64,000 bases of DNA. Source: Paragyromitra xinjiangensis (lineage: Eukaryota; Ascomycota; Pezizomycetes; Pezizales; Discinaceae). The DNA lies in the NCBI GenBank assembly GCA_038503065.1, contig JBCAMK010000002.1, forward strand, positions 3,534,001-3,598,000. The letters run 5' to 3'. Under the pieces are notes generated by a model. The model saw only the letters and a list, made by a program, of their open reading frames with translations. It was not told the DNA's origin and made no database searches. The position numbers and the translations under genes were made by a program. Positions 23,357 to 33,723 of the stretch are shown in pieces (within the stretch, counting starts at the first letter, position 1; each line of letters starts with the position of its first letter).

Positions 23357-24704
23357 GGAAGGGTCTTCATTTTCCAACCCAAAGAAGGGTATGTGGTTTT
23401 AGTATTGAAACGAGTTTAGGACCTCTGCTCCTTTTCAAAACCAAAACTAGGTTTTTTCTATATTAGACCCGGGGAGAGCCTCTAAGACATAAGGTGCACG
23501 AACGGTTGCGCAGCAAAACGCCAAGGAGTAGATATTAGATAGTCACGTGAGGAGAGGGAGAGTCACGTCCACCAACTTAGTGACGCGTTGTCCCTGGCTA
23601 TCGATTCAAAATTGGGTAAACGTTTGATATACCATGCGCGCTAGGTAGAACAATACCACATACCATTCATCAGTGCACACCAACGCCATCCCACTGCACA
23701 GGCTCCCAAACCCCACCTCAGACATCAGGTATCATTATCAGTCCTCTTTGGTGCTAAATTGAATCACTACTAACTATCTCTAGGCCACTTCTAGATGCTG
23801 CCGAGAGTCCAGACCCTATTGGATTCGTTTCGCTGCTGGATCCGTTTCACTGGATTTGTTTCCCTATGGAGAATTGTTTCGCTGCTGGATATGTTTCACT
23901 GCTGGACCTGTTTCGCTGCTGGATTCGTTTCGCTACGGGGAATTGTTTCGCTGCTGGATCTGTTTCGCTTCTGGATCTGTTTCGCTGGATTTGTTTCCTT
24001 ATGGAGAATTGTTTCGCTGCTAGATCTGTTTTCCTATGGAGGATTGTTTATTTCTTGGACTGTTCCATTCTTGGATTCGTTTATTCTGGGAATTGTTTAT
24101 TTCTTTGGATCTGTTTACACGGATCTGTTTATTTCTTTGGATTAGTTTATTCTACGAGTAATTGTTTTATTTAGGTGAGTCTAGATCTCTGCATTTGGGT
24201 TTGTTGGGCGGATTGGATTTTTTCACTACCATTATTAGATCTCAAGTTAATAATGCGAGTATACCTGAATACTTCGGAAGTTTTTGACAATACTGCTAGA
24301 TAAACAATCTTCTATTTTCCTCTGCTAGTTCAATGGTTCCCCAGTCAACGATCAGCTTCTAGTTCAACATGGCTGTGCCTTCCTATCAGGGATAATTCAT
24401 CAGTGCTTTGCTGCGGTAATTAAAGATGGCGACATATGACTCTCGGAGAATGACAGAAATCAGCAAAATCACAACAAAAGAATCACAACAATAATGTGAG
24501 AGTACACACTCGAGGAAGGGAGAACAGGTAATGTTAGACGGTACTCTAAATACAAAGTACATTTACATTAATATAAAAGGTGAAGTTTACAGCATACAAT
24601 TGATAGCTATCCAGTCAAGCCTGCTACTTTTCCCACTCGATACAAACCATTTCCTGCCAAAATTTTTGTCCCAACTTCACTCAAAGTCACTCGCTTTCTC
24701 CACA
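23357..24704. other. Intergenic region upstream of the MULE
   Basis: Contains the minisatellite at 23820-24176. The remainder (24177-24704) is AT-rich 5' flank of the transposase. I searched it by eye for terminal inverted repeats facing 26558-27083 and found none that convinced me. Confidence 0.4.
23820..24176 (+). repeat. Degenerate minisatellite, 14-20 bp units
   Basis: About 20 units vary around GTTTCGCTGCTGGATCT. The 5' half is the more homogeneous (TTTCGCTGCTGGAT). Interspersed units read CCTATGGAGAATT, and the 3' part decays toward GTTTATTTCTTTGGAT. Two overlapping frames are open across it and predict Trp/Phe/Cys-rich peptides, but that only reflects the unit sequence. It ends about 530 bp before the transposase start. 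Confidence 0.8.
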
Positions 24705-26557
24705 ATGCCTACATTACCTCTCCAAATTGGACAACTATTTCTCTCGTTTAGCAACCTGAAGCATGCTATTCAGGATTGGTCAATTTCCGATAAATTCTTT
24801 TTCCGCATGCAAATAAAAGATACCGACCGAGCAGATTATCGTTGCAAGTCTACGAGTGGTTGCAACTGGAGGGTTTATGCTTCTCGAACAAAACAAGGAG
24901 ATATCAAAGTTGTGAAACTTGTTAGCGAGCATACCTGTATTGGAACAGGAATTCCGAAGTATGGCAGTACCTGTAACGATCAATCCTGGCTTCAGCGACA
25001 TATACCCAAACATATCATTGTCACCAAACGTACAACCCCTCGTGAGATAATGGATACGGTTCAGCTACACTATCAGGAAAAAATCAGCTACCAAGCCGCT
25101 CAAAAAGCATGCACCGTTCTCTCAAATAACCTTCTACATTATGAACAACAAGCGTATCACCTCCTTCCCTCCTATTTAGCACGGTTAAAAGAACACAATC
25201 CCGACATATATACCCACTTGGAAACTGTACCAGGTATTCACGAAGACAACAAGCTTTCAATAACTCAGTTTCAGCGACTGTTTATTTCTCCTGTAGAAGC
25301 TAAATCCTCATTTGAATATTGTCGAAAGTTTATTGCTGTTGATGGAACATTTTGTAAAGCACGTTATGTACAAACTCTTCTGTTGGCAGTGACAATTGAC
25401 GCAAATGGTCATATACTTTTGTTGGCTTGGGCTATTGTTGAAGGTGAAAACAAGGACTCATGGTCCTACTTCATGACACATTTGAAACAGGCAATTCCTC
25501 GATCAACACAATCTACTATCATGAGTGATAGAGATAAAGGACTTCTATCAGCCGAAGAGGTGTTAGGCCCTGGTATATATCGTGCTCATTGTTGTTTTCA
25601 TTTACGTGAGAATTTCAAGTCAAGATTTGGTGTTGGGCTTGCCGAGAATCACTTTTGGGGGATCGCAAACGCTAAAACCGAACAACAATACAATAATCGA
25701 ATAAGATCGCTACAACATGAAAAGCCTGCAGCAGCAAGTTATTTGCAAGCAATTGATAAAGCTTTATGGGTTACAGCATTTTTTCGAGGCCGCCGCTATG
25801 GCCATAACACTTCCAACATTGTCGAATCACTCAACAAAACCCTTCGCGATTACCGAGAACTTCCTATTTTAGACCTACTAAACGAGATTTGGCATTCGCA
25901 AATGGCTTTACGATATCGAAGAAGTGATGAAGCAACTCAAATGGGCTTGAAGTTCACATTTACTCCACTGTGCAATACCGAGGTAGAAACAAGTCGTATT
26001 TGGGCACAAAGTAACTCAGTGCGTGTTGCAAATGATCAATGGGCAGAGGTTTCCCAGCGTGTAAGAGGTGATGAAAGAGAAGAGAAAACACATATTGTAA
26101 ATTGTAAGTATTCCACCCCTCATTATTAGGTACTAATACTAATAAAACTTTCACAGTATATGCGAAAACATGCACTTGCACCCACTTTCAGGAAAATGAT
26201 ATACCATGTTCCCATGCAATTGCATCAATATTAGCATTGCAAAAGACCCCGATGGATTATTTTCCACATATTCTTTCAGTTGCGGTATGGAAAAAAATAT
26301 ACGTTGAAAATTGGAAGCCTGTAAGTATAGAAAACCTACAACCCACGCAGTATGAATGCTACCCTCCTGTAACCCGAAGAATGCCGGGAAGACCTAAAAA
26401 AAAGCGCATGCAAAAGGGAGACAAAGGTCTAGCTGCATTAAATTTTGCTCGCAAGATGAATGGGGAAGAAGTTGTGGAACGCAAGCAACATTGTACAAGC
26501 TGTGGCCAAGCGGGGACAGGCCACAACGCAAGAACATGTACTATCGGTCATAATTAG
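24705..26557 (+). mobile_element. MULE-type transposase, apparently intact
   Basis: Exons 24705-26103 and 26157-26557 encode 599 aa. A FAR1/WRKY-GCM1-like DNA-binding domain at the N-terminus (DYRCKSTSGCNWRVYASRT, ending SEHTC) precedes a MULE DDE domain with D213 (FIAVDGTFCKARY), D275 (IMSDRDKGL) and E374 (NIVESLN). The CCFHLREN motif lies between D275 and E374. A SWIM zinc finger follows, CTCTHFQENDIPCSHA, whose first residues lie just after the 53-bp intron. A C-terminal zinc knuckle (CTSCGQ, then HNARTC) ends the protein. The frame is open 58 codons upstream to 24531, but ATG 24705 has the better context and starts the domain. No stop or frameshift was seen, so the copy looks recent or under constraint. 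Terminal inverted repeats and target duplications were not found, so element limits are unknown. A domesticated host gene is the alternative. Confidence 0.85.
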
Positions 26558-27083
26558 GAGGTTTGCGATGTCATTTTCCAGAACGGGTTCATCTTAATCT
26601 TGGGTTCCTTCACGGTCCTTTTTTTATTTTTTTTGTCTTTAACACGGTCACAACCTGTATTTTTGGGTAAAACCCGTGTGTTCTGGCCAAGCATGGTGTT
26701 TGAGTATGTTCCGTGTAGCGTGCATGGTATATCTAACGTTTTCTCTTCAAAATTTTATCTTTGCTTAGAGTTTTTTTGGAGACGTGTTGGTAGCTCTTCT
26801 TAGGGGAAGATGGTGATATTCATTATCTGGTTCCAGTCCTATTAATCATAGGTAGGAGTACACGGATAGTAGAGGGTTTTGGTAATAGAAGTACAGCAGC
26901 AACACCGTGCTGTCTGTAGCGATATAATATGGACAGACAACCGAGGAATCTAACGAGAAAACAATGCAACCTTCCGAATAAACAAAAACCCCTGTAGTAT
27001 GAGAAATAAAAGAAAACGCTCTGCGCCACGATTAAAGATGAATGCGCAAGAAATGAATAGGAAACCATGATCTGGTCTATGGG
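26558..27083. other. 3' flank of the transposase and of TAF8
   Basis: AT-rich DNA with T runs near 26619-26640. A short imperfect inverted pair (ACACGGTCACAA, then AAACCCGTGTGT) lies at 26641-26682. No gene is recognised. Confidence 0.4.
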
Positions 27084-28131
27084 TTAAACACCCGTCGCAG
27101 TAGTAGCTCGCCTCCTTTTATTCGATGATCCCTTCCTCCAGAATTGGCTGTCCGCGTTCACGATAACTTCTAGATACCCGGCCTCTCCTTCTCCCTCCAC
27201 AGCCTTTCCTTTACCAGATCCTTTATCATCTCCTAGCGCCCCAGGCACAACGCCATTTGACTTTCCCGTTTTCTCGCCTGGTGAGTGAAGGCCTTCAAAG
27301 GCCTTCATCCAAGCTTCGTCTCGTGCCTTCCTCTTATTCCCCACCGCCGCGCTGCTCTGCGACTTCTCCAGATCCTTACTCGCCGCCGACACCGCAAGCA
27401 GCTTCCGTAACGCGTTCTCTGCCAGCCGTGCCTCCTCCGTAGCTCGTTCCCTTATCATCCGTGGCTCCGTTGGGCGCTCAGTGAACACCGGTGTTACCTT
27501 GTACGTATGTTTGCTCGGGAACGGCGGTAGATGATCATAGACATACTTCTTCTTATCCCTTTCCCCACCCTCCAGTTCCGGCCCCAGCAGCGATGAAAGA
27601 TCTGGTTCTGGGGGTGGGGGCGGCGATGGAGGCAGCGGAACAAGTGAGTGTGTTTTCGAAGGTATCCGCTTCAACTCATCTTCAAGTGACGACAACGAGA
27701 TATGAGAGTGAGTAAGCATATCCTGGAAATCCAAAACCGTAGGCCGAGTCCGTCGCTGAGCGTGCGCAAACAATTGTACCGTATGGAGCATTTGGAGGTA
27801 ATCTGTTCGTCACCACCGTACACGTAAGCAACAGTACCCACGAGAAACAAAATGGGACAATCGTGCGCTCGTTCTTACAGTCTTCGGCCAGCTGCCGCAG
27901 TCTCTCCTGCGCGACAGCAGTTGCTCCGTCGAATCCTACGGACTTCATGATCACCGCTGTGCTCCGGTTCAGAAAGCCGGCGACCATCTCAGCGGGGAGA
28001 ACGGCCGGCGCATCTTCGTACTGTGGAGGGTCGGGGACGATGTTTCTTCGTCGTCGTTTGAGAGGGCGGGGATTGGTGCCGAGGGCGGATGAGTCTATGG
28101 TGAGCTTAGGGGGGGGGATGGAGGCCGCCAT
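27084..28131 (-). CDS. TAF8: TFIID subunit TAF8
   Basis: Exon 1 is 28131-27879 and exon 2 is 27802-27084, 323 aa. After a basic N-terminal stretch (LKRRRRN), a bromodomain-associated histone fold runs across the intron (PAEMVAGFLNRSTAVIMKSVGFDGA to LQMLHTVQLFAHAQRRTRP). The TAF8 C-terminal segment then reads LPPFPSKHTYKVTPVFTERP, followed by an ERATEEARLAENALRKLL helix. TAF8 pairs with TAF10 through the histone fold and builds TFIID at promoters. The 76-bp intron (GTAAGA donor, ACAG acceptor) joins LAEDY to YLQML without gap. The Lys/Gly/Ser-rich C-terminus includes a RRR-type basic patch that may serve as a nuclear localisation signal. Confidence 0.88.
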
Positions 28132-28626
28132 AATTTTCTCCCAAGAGCGCGGTTTGTGGGGGTGGGGAGGAACGAAGGGAAGTGTTTTGTTTGTTAGTAT
28201 AAGAGGGGGGCGTGGATAGGAGGATGACGCGGATTGGCGATGGAACGGGAAGCTCGAGATGGAAGTTTACATGTAGTTGTCGCGGGAGCGGATATGTCGT
28301 CGCTGAATGGCTGTTGCTGCGCGCTGTGCTGCCGGGAGAACGAAGAGCAAAGATGGATCATCCGAAAGAGGAAACGCCGCAAAACGTTACGTGACCCGCC
28401 AAGCATCGCCAGATTCCTGTTCAAGAGAACCTCACCTGATTTCGATCTTTTCTCCTCCAAACCCTCCGTCTGTTTCCCCTCCGTTCGCCCGTTTCTGCTT
28501 CCCGCTTCCTATCAACTGTATGCTATCCTCTCGCTCTATCCGAATCTGAATCTAAAGCACCACTGTTTCTGACAAAACCCCACAGGATAAACCCACTCTA
28601 CCCCACTCTCCACTCATCAATTCGAA
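28132..28626. promoter_or_regulatory. Bidirectional promoter region of TAF8 and COX9
   Basis: The two start codons are 495 bp apart and point away from each other, so this segment must hold both promoters. It is polypurine next to TAF8 and CT-rich (28440-28510) before COX9. A TACATGTA palindrome lies at 28268-28275. Frames read here on both strands have no family resemblance. Confidence 0.6.
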
Positions 28627-29006
28627 ATGGCCATTGCTCCAATCGTCGGAAGACTCAGAAAGGGTCTAGTTCTCGACTTGTCCGTCGCCATGGGCCTTGG
28701 TACTTGTATGTCACCTCCTATCATTTTCCAATTGCCTCAGTACTATCCTATGTTCATTCGTTGACTGTCACAATCCTAGCCATGGGATACCTCTTCTGGT
28801 ACGGTAAGTAGCAATCTACCCCACCATCACCACCTCGACAACTACAAACTCGCGCTCATAAAACCACACAGGATACCACATTCCTGCGATCCGCCAGCGC
28901 GATGCGTAAGTCCCAGCCAATAATCACACAAATTTACCCGCGGAAAGCTAATGCCGCATGTAGTTTCTACGCCAAGCTCGAACAGGAGCGTATCAAGAAT
29001 GCCTAG
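28627..29006 (+). CDS. COX9: Cytochrome c oxidase subunit VIIa (Cox9)
   Basis: Four small exons, 28627-28705, 28780-28803, 28872-28905 and 28964-29006, encode 59 aa: MAIAPIVGRLRKGLVLDLSV, then a single transmembrane segment (GLGTSMGYLFWYGYHIP), then RQRDAFYAKLEQERIKNA. Size, topology and the final YAKLEQER helix fit fungal Cox9, a nuclear-encoded subunit of complex IV in the mitochondrial inner membrane. Every junction keeps phase. Exon 2 is only 24 nt and sits inside the membrane segment. It is divergently transcribed from TAF8. Confidence 0.9.
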
Positions 29007-29181
29007 TAAAGATACTGAGGCATGGAGGGATGGATTATGGATATCTTAGGTACAAGGCTGGGCCGTATGAGGTTAACCTGTTTAAGGGTACTGTGGTTAG
29101 ATCTGTAGAAAATGATACATACTTGGTTCTTTTTCCTCTTCATTGAAACCCCGATATATAGTTTCTTGATGGGTACTCATT

Positions 29182-29208
29182 CGGGTGATACGGGTGATAC
29201 GGGTGATT
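29182..29208 (+). repeat. Three 9-bp tandem units
   Basis: CGGGTGATA, CGGGTGATA and CGGGTGATT lie end to end. Confidence 0.7.
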
Positions 29209-30558
29209 TCGGCCAAAAATTGGTATCGTTCATACATTCAATCCTCAATGTTTCGTAAAATCACCCATTTCAGCCGACAGACTTGCCCGAACCTTCTCGA
29301 TAGATAATGGATACCGTCAGTCTGTAACAGATAGAATGGGTAAACGAATTACGAACAATCATAGGCTAGCACTCGCCCCCCCATAAAGTTTCGACACTAC
29401 TCAGACAACAGCAGCAACACCTCCTTCACCTCTTCCACATCCCACTTACACTCAAGTCATCCAATTCATCACCATCAACATCAGATCCAAAGGCGAAACA
29501 GCATTGAACATCATCCAACGACACCTAATCCACTCACAAATCACAGAGAACCCAAAGTCATTCCCCCAAAGAGAAGCTGAAATTCGCGCTACGCCGCTGA
29601 TCTTGCTTATTTGTCGTTACCTGCACTCACAAAAACTCTCATCACTACATATGGTTATTCTTCTAGCAGACACTGATCTCAGGAGACAAACATTCTTCAC
29701 GACTGCTTTAACATATTGCAGTTACCAATACCAGGAGCCCTATTGCTCCTGTCCCATGCAACCCCTCGGATGAATACACTTAGCCTCCTTCGTCTTTCAA
29801 CTTCAAACTCTCACATCAACTAATCAATTCCAGACGGCGAGGAAACATTCCAAGGATACCAAACAAAAGAAAGAATCTATTACTAATTCAGATCACTAGC
29901 TGGACGATGAGATTGCACTCCATGCTGACTTGTTACGAAAGAAGCAAAATCATTCCCTTCCCAACACTGAAATTCTCATTTGCGAAATCCGAGGTACACT
30001 TCGACACAACACATCACCTAGACAGATACCGAATTGAAAGCATTCGTCCCCAAGACAAGACTCTTGGAGGGGCATTTAGGATTCTAGAGGAGTATTCAAG
30101 ACTCCTAGATCTGCATTAACACTTAATTAAGTGGAGGAAGGTTAATGTTTCATACAAGAAGCAAATTGACGAACTTGTTACCTCAGCAACCAATCACCCT
30201 ATTAGAGCAGACAGAACCAGAAGACATATCAGACATCATTTACGATCCATAAGGATACAACGAACCGTGTATTAACCACACAGGCGAGTTTCCTATCCGT
30301 TGCTTTGCTTATAGTTCATCAGTTTTCATATTTATTAACAAATTTACCGGACAAACAGAAGAAAGTGACAACTTAGATAAACTCCTGACGAAGCTCAACG
30401 AGAAAAAAAATTTATCATGAGGACTTTTTCCTTTCTGAAAGAAGGAAAAAGGCGGCCATTTCCCAGAACTACTTTCACGCGAGTAATTCATCCAGCCTCG
30501 CCCCCGGAAAATATGTTCAACTCTACTATCATGCGATTATCGCCGATTGGGAAATTTT

Positions 30559-30654
30559 CAGGCAGGCATAAACACAACATCAAAAATATTACGTCGCTTC
30601 TACCTTCAGACAGGCGTGGACGCTGCATCAAACATATTACGCCGTTTCCACTTT
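30559..30654 (+). repeat. Diverged 48-bp tandem duplication
   Basis: Two adjacent units share GCATCAAA-type and ATATTACG cores and agree at roughly three quarters of positions. Many differences are transitions. Confidence 0.5.
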
Positions 30655-31068
30655 CAAAATTCAAGTACTCCAGGAATGGGAACGACGACATCCACGATAT
30701 CCTTAATACGCTGATTCGTGGTCGCACGACGGCTTCTAAAATGGTGCTGCATTAGTACCGTCAGTGGCTCTACTACACGTGGTCATACCAAGCCTGTACT
30801 GAAGTCGACCTGAGCCAAACCAATCAACCAAACTTTCCCTAACTTTATATTCTACAAGTATCACCAAAGTATATCGAGCGATTATCTGTGGTTTACCTAT
30901 TTGTTATCCCCGCTACCCAATTTCGCCCCATCAGGATTTGTCATAATTATAAACATTTGGGTAAACCTTCCACCAAACTATTTTTACTTATTATTACATA
31001 TCTAAATGACTATCAGTTACCTGGCACCTCGATTACTTCTCAATCTCAACAAGACGGTAGCGAACAAC

Positions 31069-31659
31069 TTATAGCGCAGAAACCCTCGCCTCCTTCGCTT
31101 TCACGCCCATCCTCTTTGATCTAGTATTCATCCACTCCACCAGCTTTTCCCACGTGCGGACCTTAAACGAGACTTCCCCATGCACAACCACTACATTCCC
31201 TGAACTAGGCTGTCTCGAAAGCATCCCAACCTCCGTAATTTCAGTGCGACACCACGGGCACCTAAACCAAGTTGGATAATGTGTAGGGTGCTGTACTTTG
31301 CTCCACCAAAGGTTTTTCATACATCCTGTGCATGAAGAATGTGAGCAGCCTCTAAACTGGACAGTTATCTCTCGACCAAGCCCGCAAAGACTACACTGCA
31401 AATCATCTGCAACGCCGTTGTCACTCTTGGTAGAGGATGCATCTGATTCCGAGAGTGCTGGCGATCCAGGTGGCGAGTTTTGACGAGGTTCCCTAGCACG
31501 AGCCTGAATTTCGCGGATCTGTTCATCGGTCTCACCAGCGCCTGGAGAAGGGGGATCAGCCGGATTCCTGCCAAAACTACCTGTAGGACTAGGTAAAGGA
31601 GATACTAAGATGATTATGATATCGTCGTAATCGATAGGTTCCTGGTTTTGTTCACTCAT
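31069..31659 (-). CDS. RING-type zinc finger protein
   Basis: Single exon, 196 aa from the preferred Met at 31659 (MSEQNQEPIDYDD). The frame extends upstream to 32010, but that part is Asn/Gln/Trp-rich without conserved features and is probably leader. After a Ser/Pro-rich disordered region comes a RING-like finger: CSLCGLGREITVQFRGC, then HSSCTGC, a long loop, and CPWC. Spacing is close to C3HC4 with a short first loop and an extended Trp/His-rich insert. A C-terminal helix, TWEKLVEWMNTRSKRMG, follows. RING proteins of this type are usually E3 ubiquitin ligases, but no substrate or partner can be inferred. Divergent from the mitochondrial TPR gene at 32426. Confidence 0.65.
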   Translation of the reverse strand: MSEQNQEPIDYDDIIIILVSPLPSPTGSFGRNPADPPSPGAGETDEQIREIQARAREPRQNSPPGSPALSESDASSTKSDNGVADDLQCSLCGLGREITVQFRGCSHSSCTGCMKNLWWSKVQHPTHYPTWFRCPWCRTEITEVGMLSRQPSSGNVVVVHGEVSFKVRTWEKLVEWMNTRSKRMGVKAKEARVSAL

Positions 31660-32425
31660 CTTTACTCTAGTTTTCTGAGATTTATTGTTAGGCTCTGTAA
31701 TAACGAGAATGTTGGTTGGTTGGTTGAATAGTAATTGCGCAACTTCTGAGTTTATAAGTATATGTAATGAGCGCTCATATGTAATTTCAGTTGTCAACAT
31801 GGCACATGGGAACATTGATTGAGACGCCCTTGAGCACCCGTTATAAACCTTTTGTTTCAAGATGGTCATCTTTGAATGGGCTATCTGCATATGCATCTTT
31901 AGAATTGAGGGACTACCATAAGGTGGATTCGGTCTCGGCGTAGCCGCGAAGTACCAATTAAACCAAGTCTCCCGGGGCCAGTTTAGTGCGTGGTTGTTAG
32001 TTACTACCATTTCTCCTTTAAAGAAATTGAAAATTATTAATACTCTGCGCTGTTGAGCATGGTTGCTATGATTTCAAAAATATAATAGTAAAAATTTAGA
32101 ACAGAGATCTTAGAATAATGCATCCCATTCAAGACACCGGGTATCACTCGCTTGGTTGTATATTCTTCCCCAGTAACACAGGACAATTTATACGTGTAAC
32201 TAATCGCAGTGACTAGCCAATTGCTTTATTTTCTACCTTACATCAGTAATCATAAGCTCTATCATCAATATCGATAAGGTTGCCAAGATTTTGCCAAGCC
32301 GTCACTATCCATTCACGAACGACGTCACAGCACCACTAAACTTCGATATCAATCACTCGCCCCTACTTCTACTTTGCAGATAGAATTCTCCTCCACATTC
32401 TAGTTCCCCAAATAATACCAACTCC
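31660..32425. promoter_or_regulatory. Divergent region between the RING and TPR genes
   Basis: Holds the upstream extension of the RING frame (to 32010) and about 400 bp of AT-rich DNA before the TPR gene. It should carry both promoters. Confidence 0.4.
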
Positions 32426-33723
32426 ATGTTCGCAAGAATCGCTGGTTCCTTCAGGCACGCTGCTAGGCCACAATGCCTGCGTGCAACCGTCCTCGCCATC
32501 CCCGCTCGACAAATAGTCCCACGGCGACACCTCTACGAGGATCTTCGAAAAGGCTTCCGTGAAGATATCCTTCATAGCCGAGGATGGAATAAAACCCGTG
32601 CCATGGCGTTAATCGCTTTCTTTTTGTACGCCTTCGATACCCTTTTAATGGATAACCGCTAACAGCCGTAGCGCCGGCGCAGGTATGGCCGCTGCTTATT
32701 GGGGCTATACATCCTATGCCGAATTCCTCGAGAAAACCATGCACAACTATCCTGAACCTGTGGCTGCTGAGCTCCGCAAAGGTCTTTACCATGCCATGTA
32801 CGACAAGCCTAAAGATGCGGTCAGACATTACCGGATTGCGCTTGAAAAATGTGCCGAGTTGGGCCTGGACCCATTATCCGATGAGGTCACAGGCATCAAG
32901 ATCCAGCTCGCTGGTGTCCTAGAGAAATACGACTTGATGGATAAAACCATCTCTATCCTTGAGCACGTACTCGATGAAGTAGTCGCAGGAGCAAAAGCCA
33001 AACCGAATGGACCAGAGCGAACAAAGTTGCTGAAGAGGGGTGTAGGTATTGGGTTGAAGCTAGGAGACCTATATCAGGGACTGAAGAAACCAGCAGAGGC
33101 AGAAGAGGCACTGGTTTGGGCAGTGGAGACGATATTGAAGGAACAGCAGAGGAGAGATGGGGAGAAAGTGAGTGAGGAAGAGGAAGGCGCATGGCTGAGC
33201 AATGAAGAGGTTGGTATGGCGCTAGAGAATTTGGCGGGGTATTATGAAAGCAATGATCAACATTTTCTTGCGACACCTCTGTACCTCCAGGCGCTTGGCC
33301 TTCTGCCACCTAACAATTGCCATGCGGTGGTCCTAAGTACATCCTCCTTAGCTCCAGGCCACAATGAACAGAAGGGGATACTAACTACTTACAGTGAACA
33401 ACATCTCTGCTTCCCTTGCCCAGCAGCCTATCCCTCCCGGTGCCCCAATAACTCGTCAACAACTAATCTCCGATTCCGCCACAAAATGGGCTCAGAAAGC
33501 ACTCAAAGTTTCCGAGAACATTAAGCCGCCCGACAGGACCGAAGAGTGCGATACGGGCTGCGTAGTTGCTATGTACAACCTTGCCGAGTTTGCAGAGATG
33601 CTGAACGACCGAGGACTAGCAAGACAGAGGTTTGAGGAAGCTCGAAGTTTGGCGGAAGGGCTGGGGTTGGAAGATGGTGTAGTCAAAGCGGAGGAAGGGT
33701 TGAAAAGACTGGGCGAGAAATGA
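32426..33723 (+). CDS. Mitochondrial inner-membrane TPR protein, Mgr3-like
   Basis: Exons 32426-32625, 32672-33336 and 33395-33723 encode 397 aa. The N-terminus is Arg-rich and lacks acidic residues (MFARIAGSFRHAARPQCLRA), a likely mitochondrial presequence. A membrane segment then reads MALIAFFFAGAGMAAAYWGY across intron 1. TPR-like helices follow (ELRKGLYHAMYDKPKDAVRHYRIAL, KLGDLYQGLKKPAEAEEALVWAV, GMALENLAGYYESNDQHFLATPLYLQAL, VAMYNLAEFAEMLNDRGLARQRFEEA). The architecture fits yeast Mgr3, a substrate adaptor of the i-AAA protease; orthology is inferred, not shown. Intron 1 (46 bp) has acceptor CGTAG only 9 nt after the branch A, but it is the choice that keeps frame and completes the membrane span. 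Intron 2 joins CHAVVL to MNNIS in phase. Confidence 0.75.

Larger units (their letters stand above)
29007..31068. other. Long intergenic region
   Basis: Contains three 9-bp CGGGTGATA-type units (29182-29208) and a diverged 48-bp tandem duplication (30559-30606 and 30607-30654). Frames of 60-110 aa at 29504, 30309, 30417 and 30488 show no motif or splice support. Confidence 0.45.

Noticed and set aside
23795..24174. Two overlapping frames of 116 and 102 aa, rich in Trp, Phe and Cys
   Set aside because: They are read through the minisatellite; the sequence is explained by the repeat unit in two frames.
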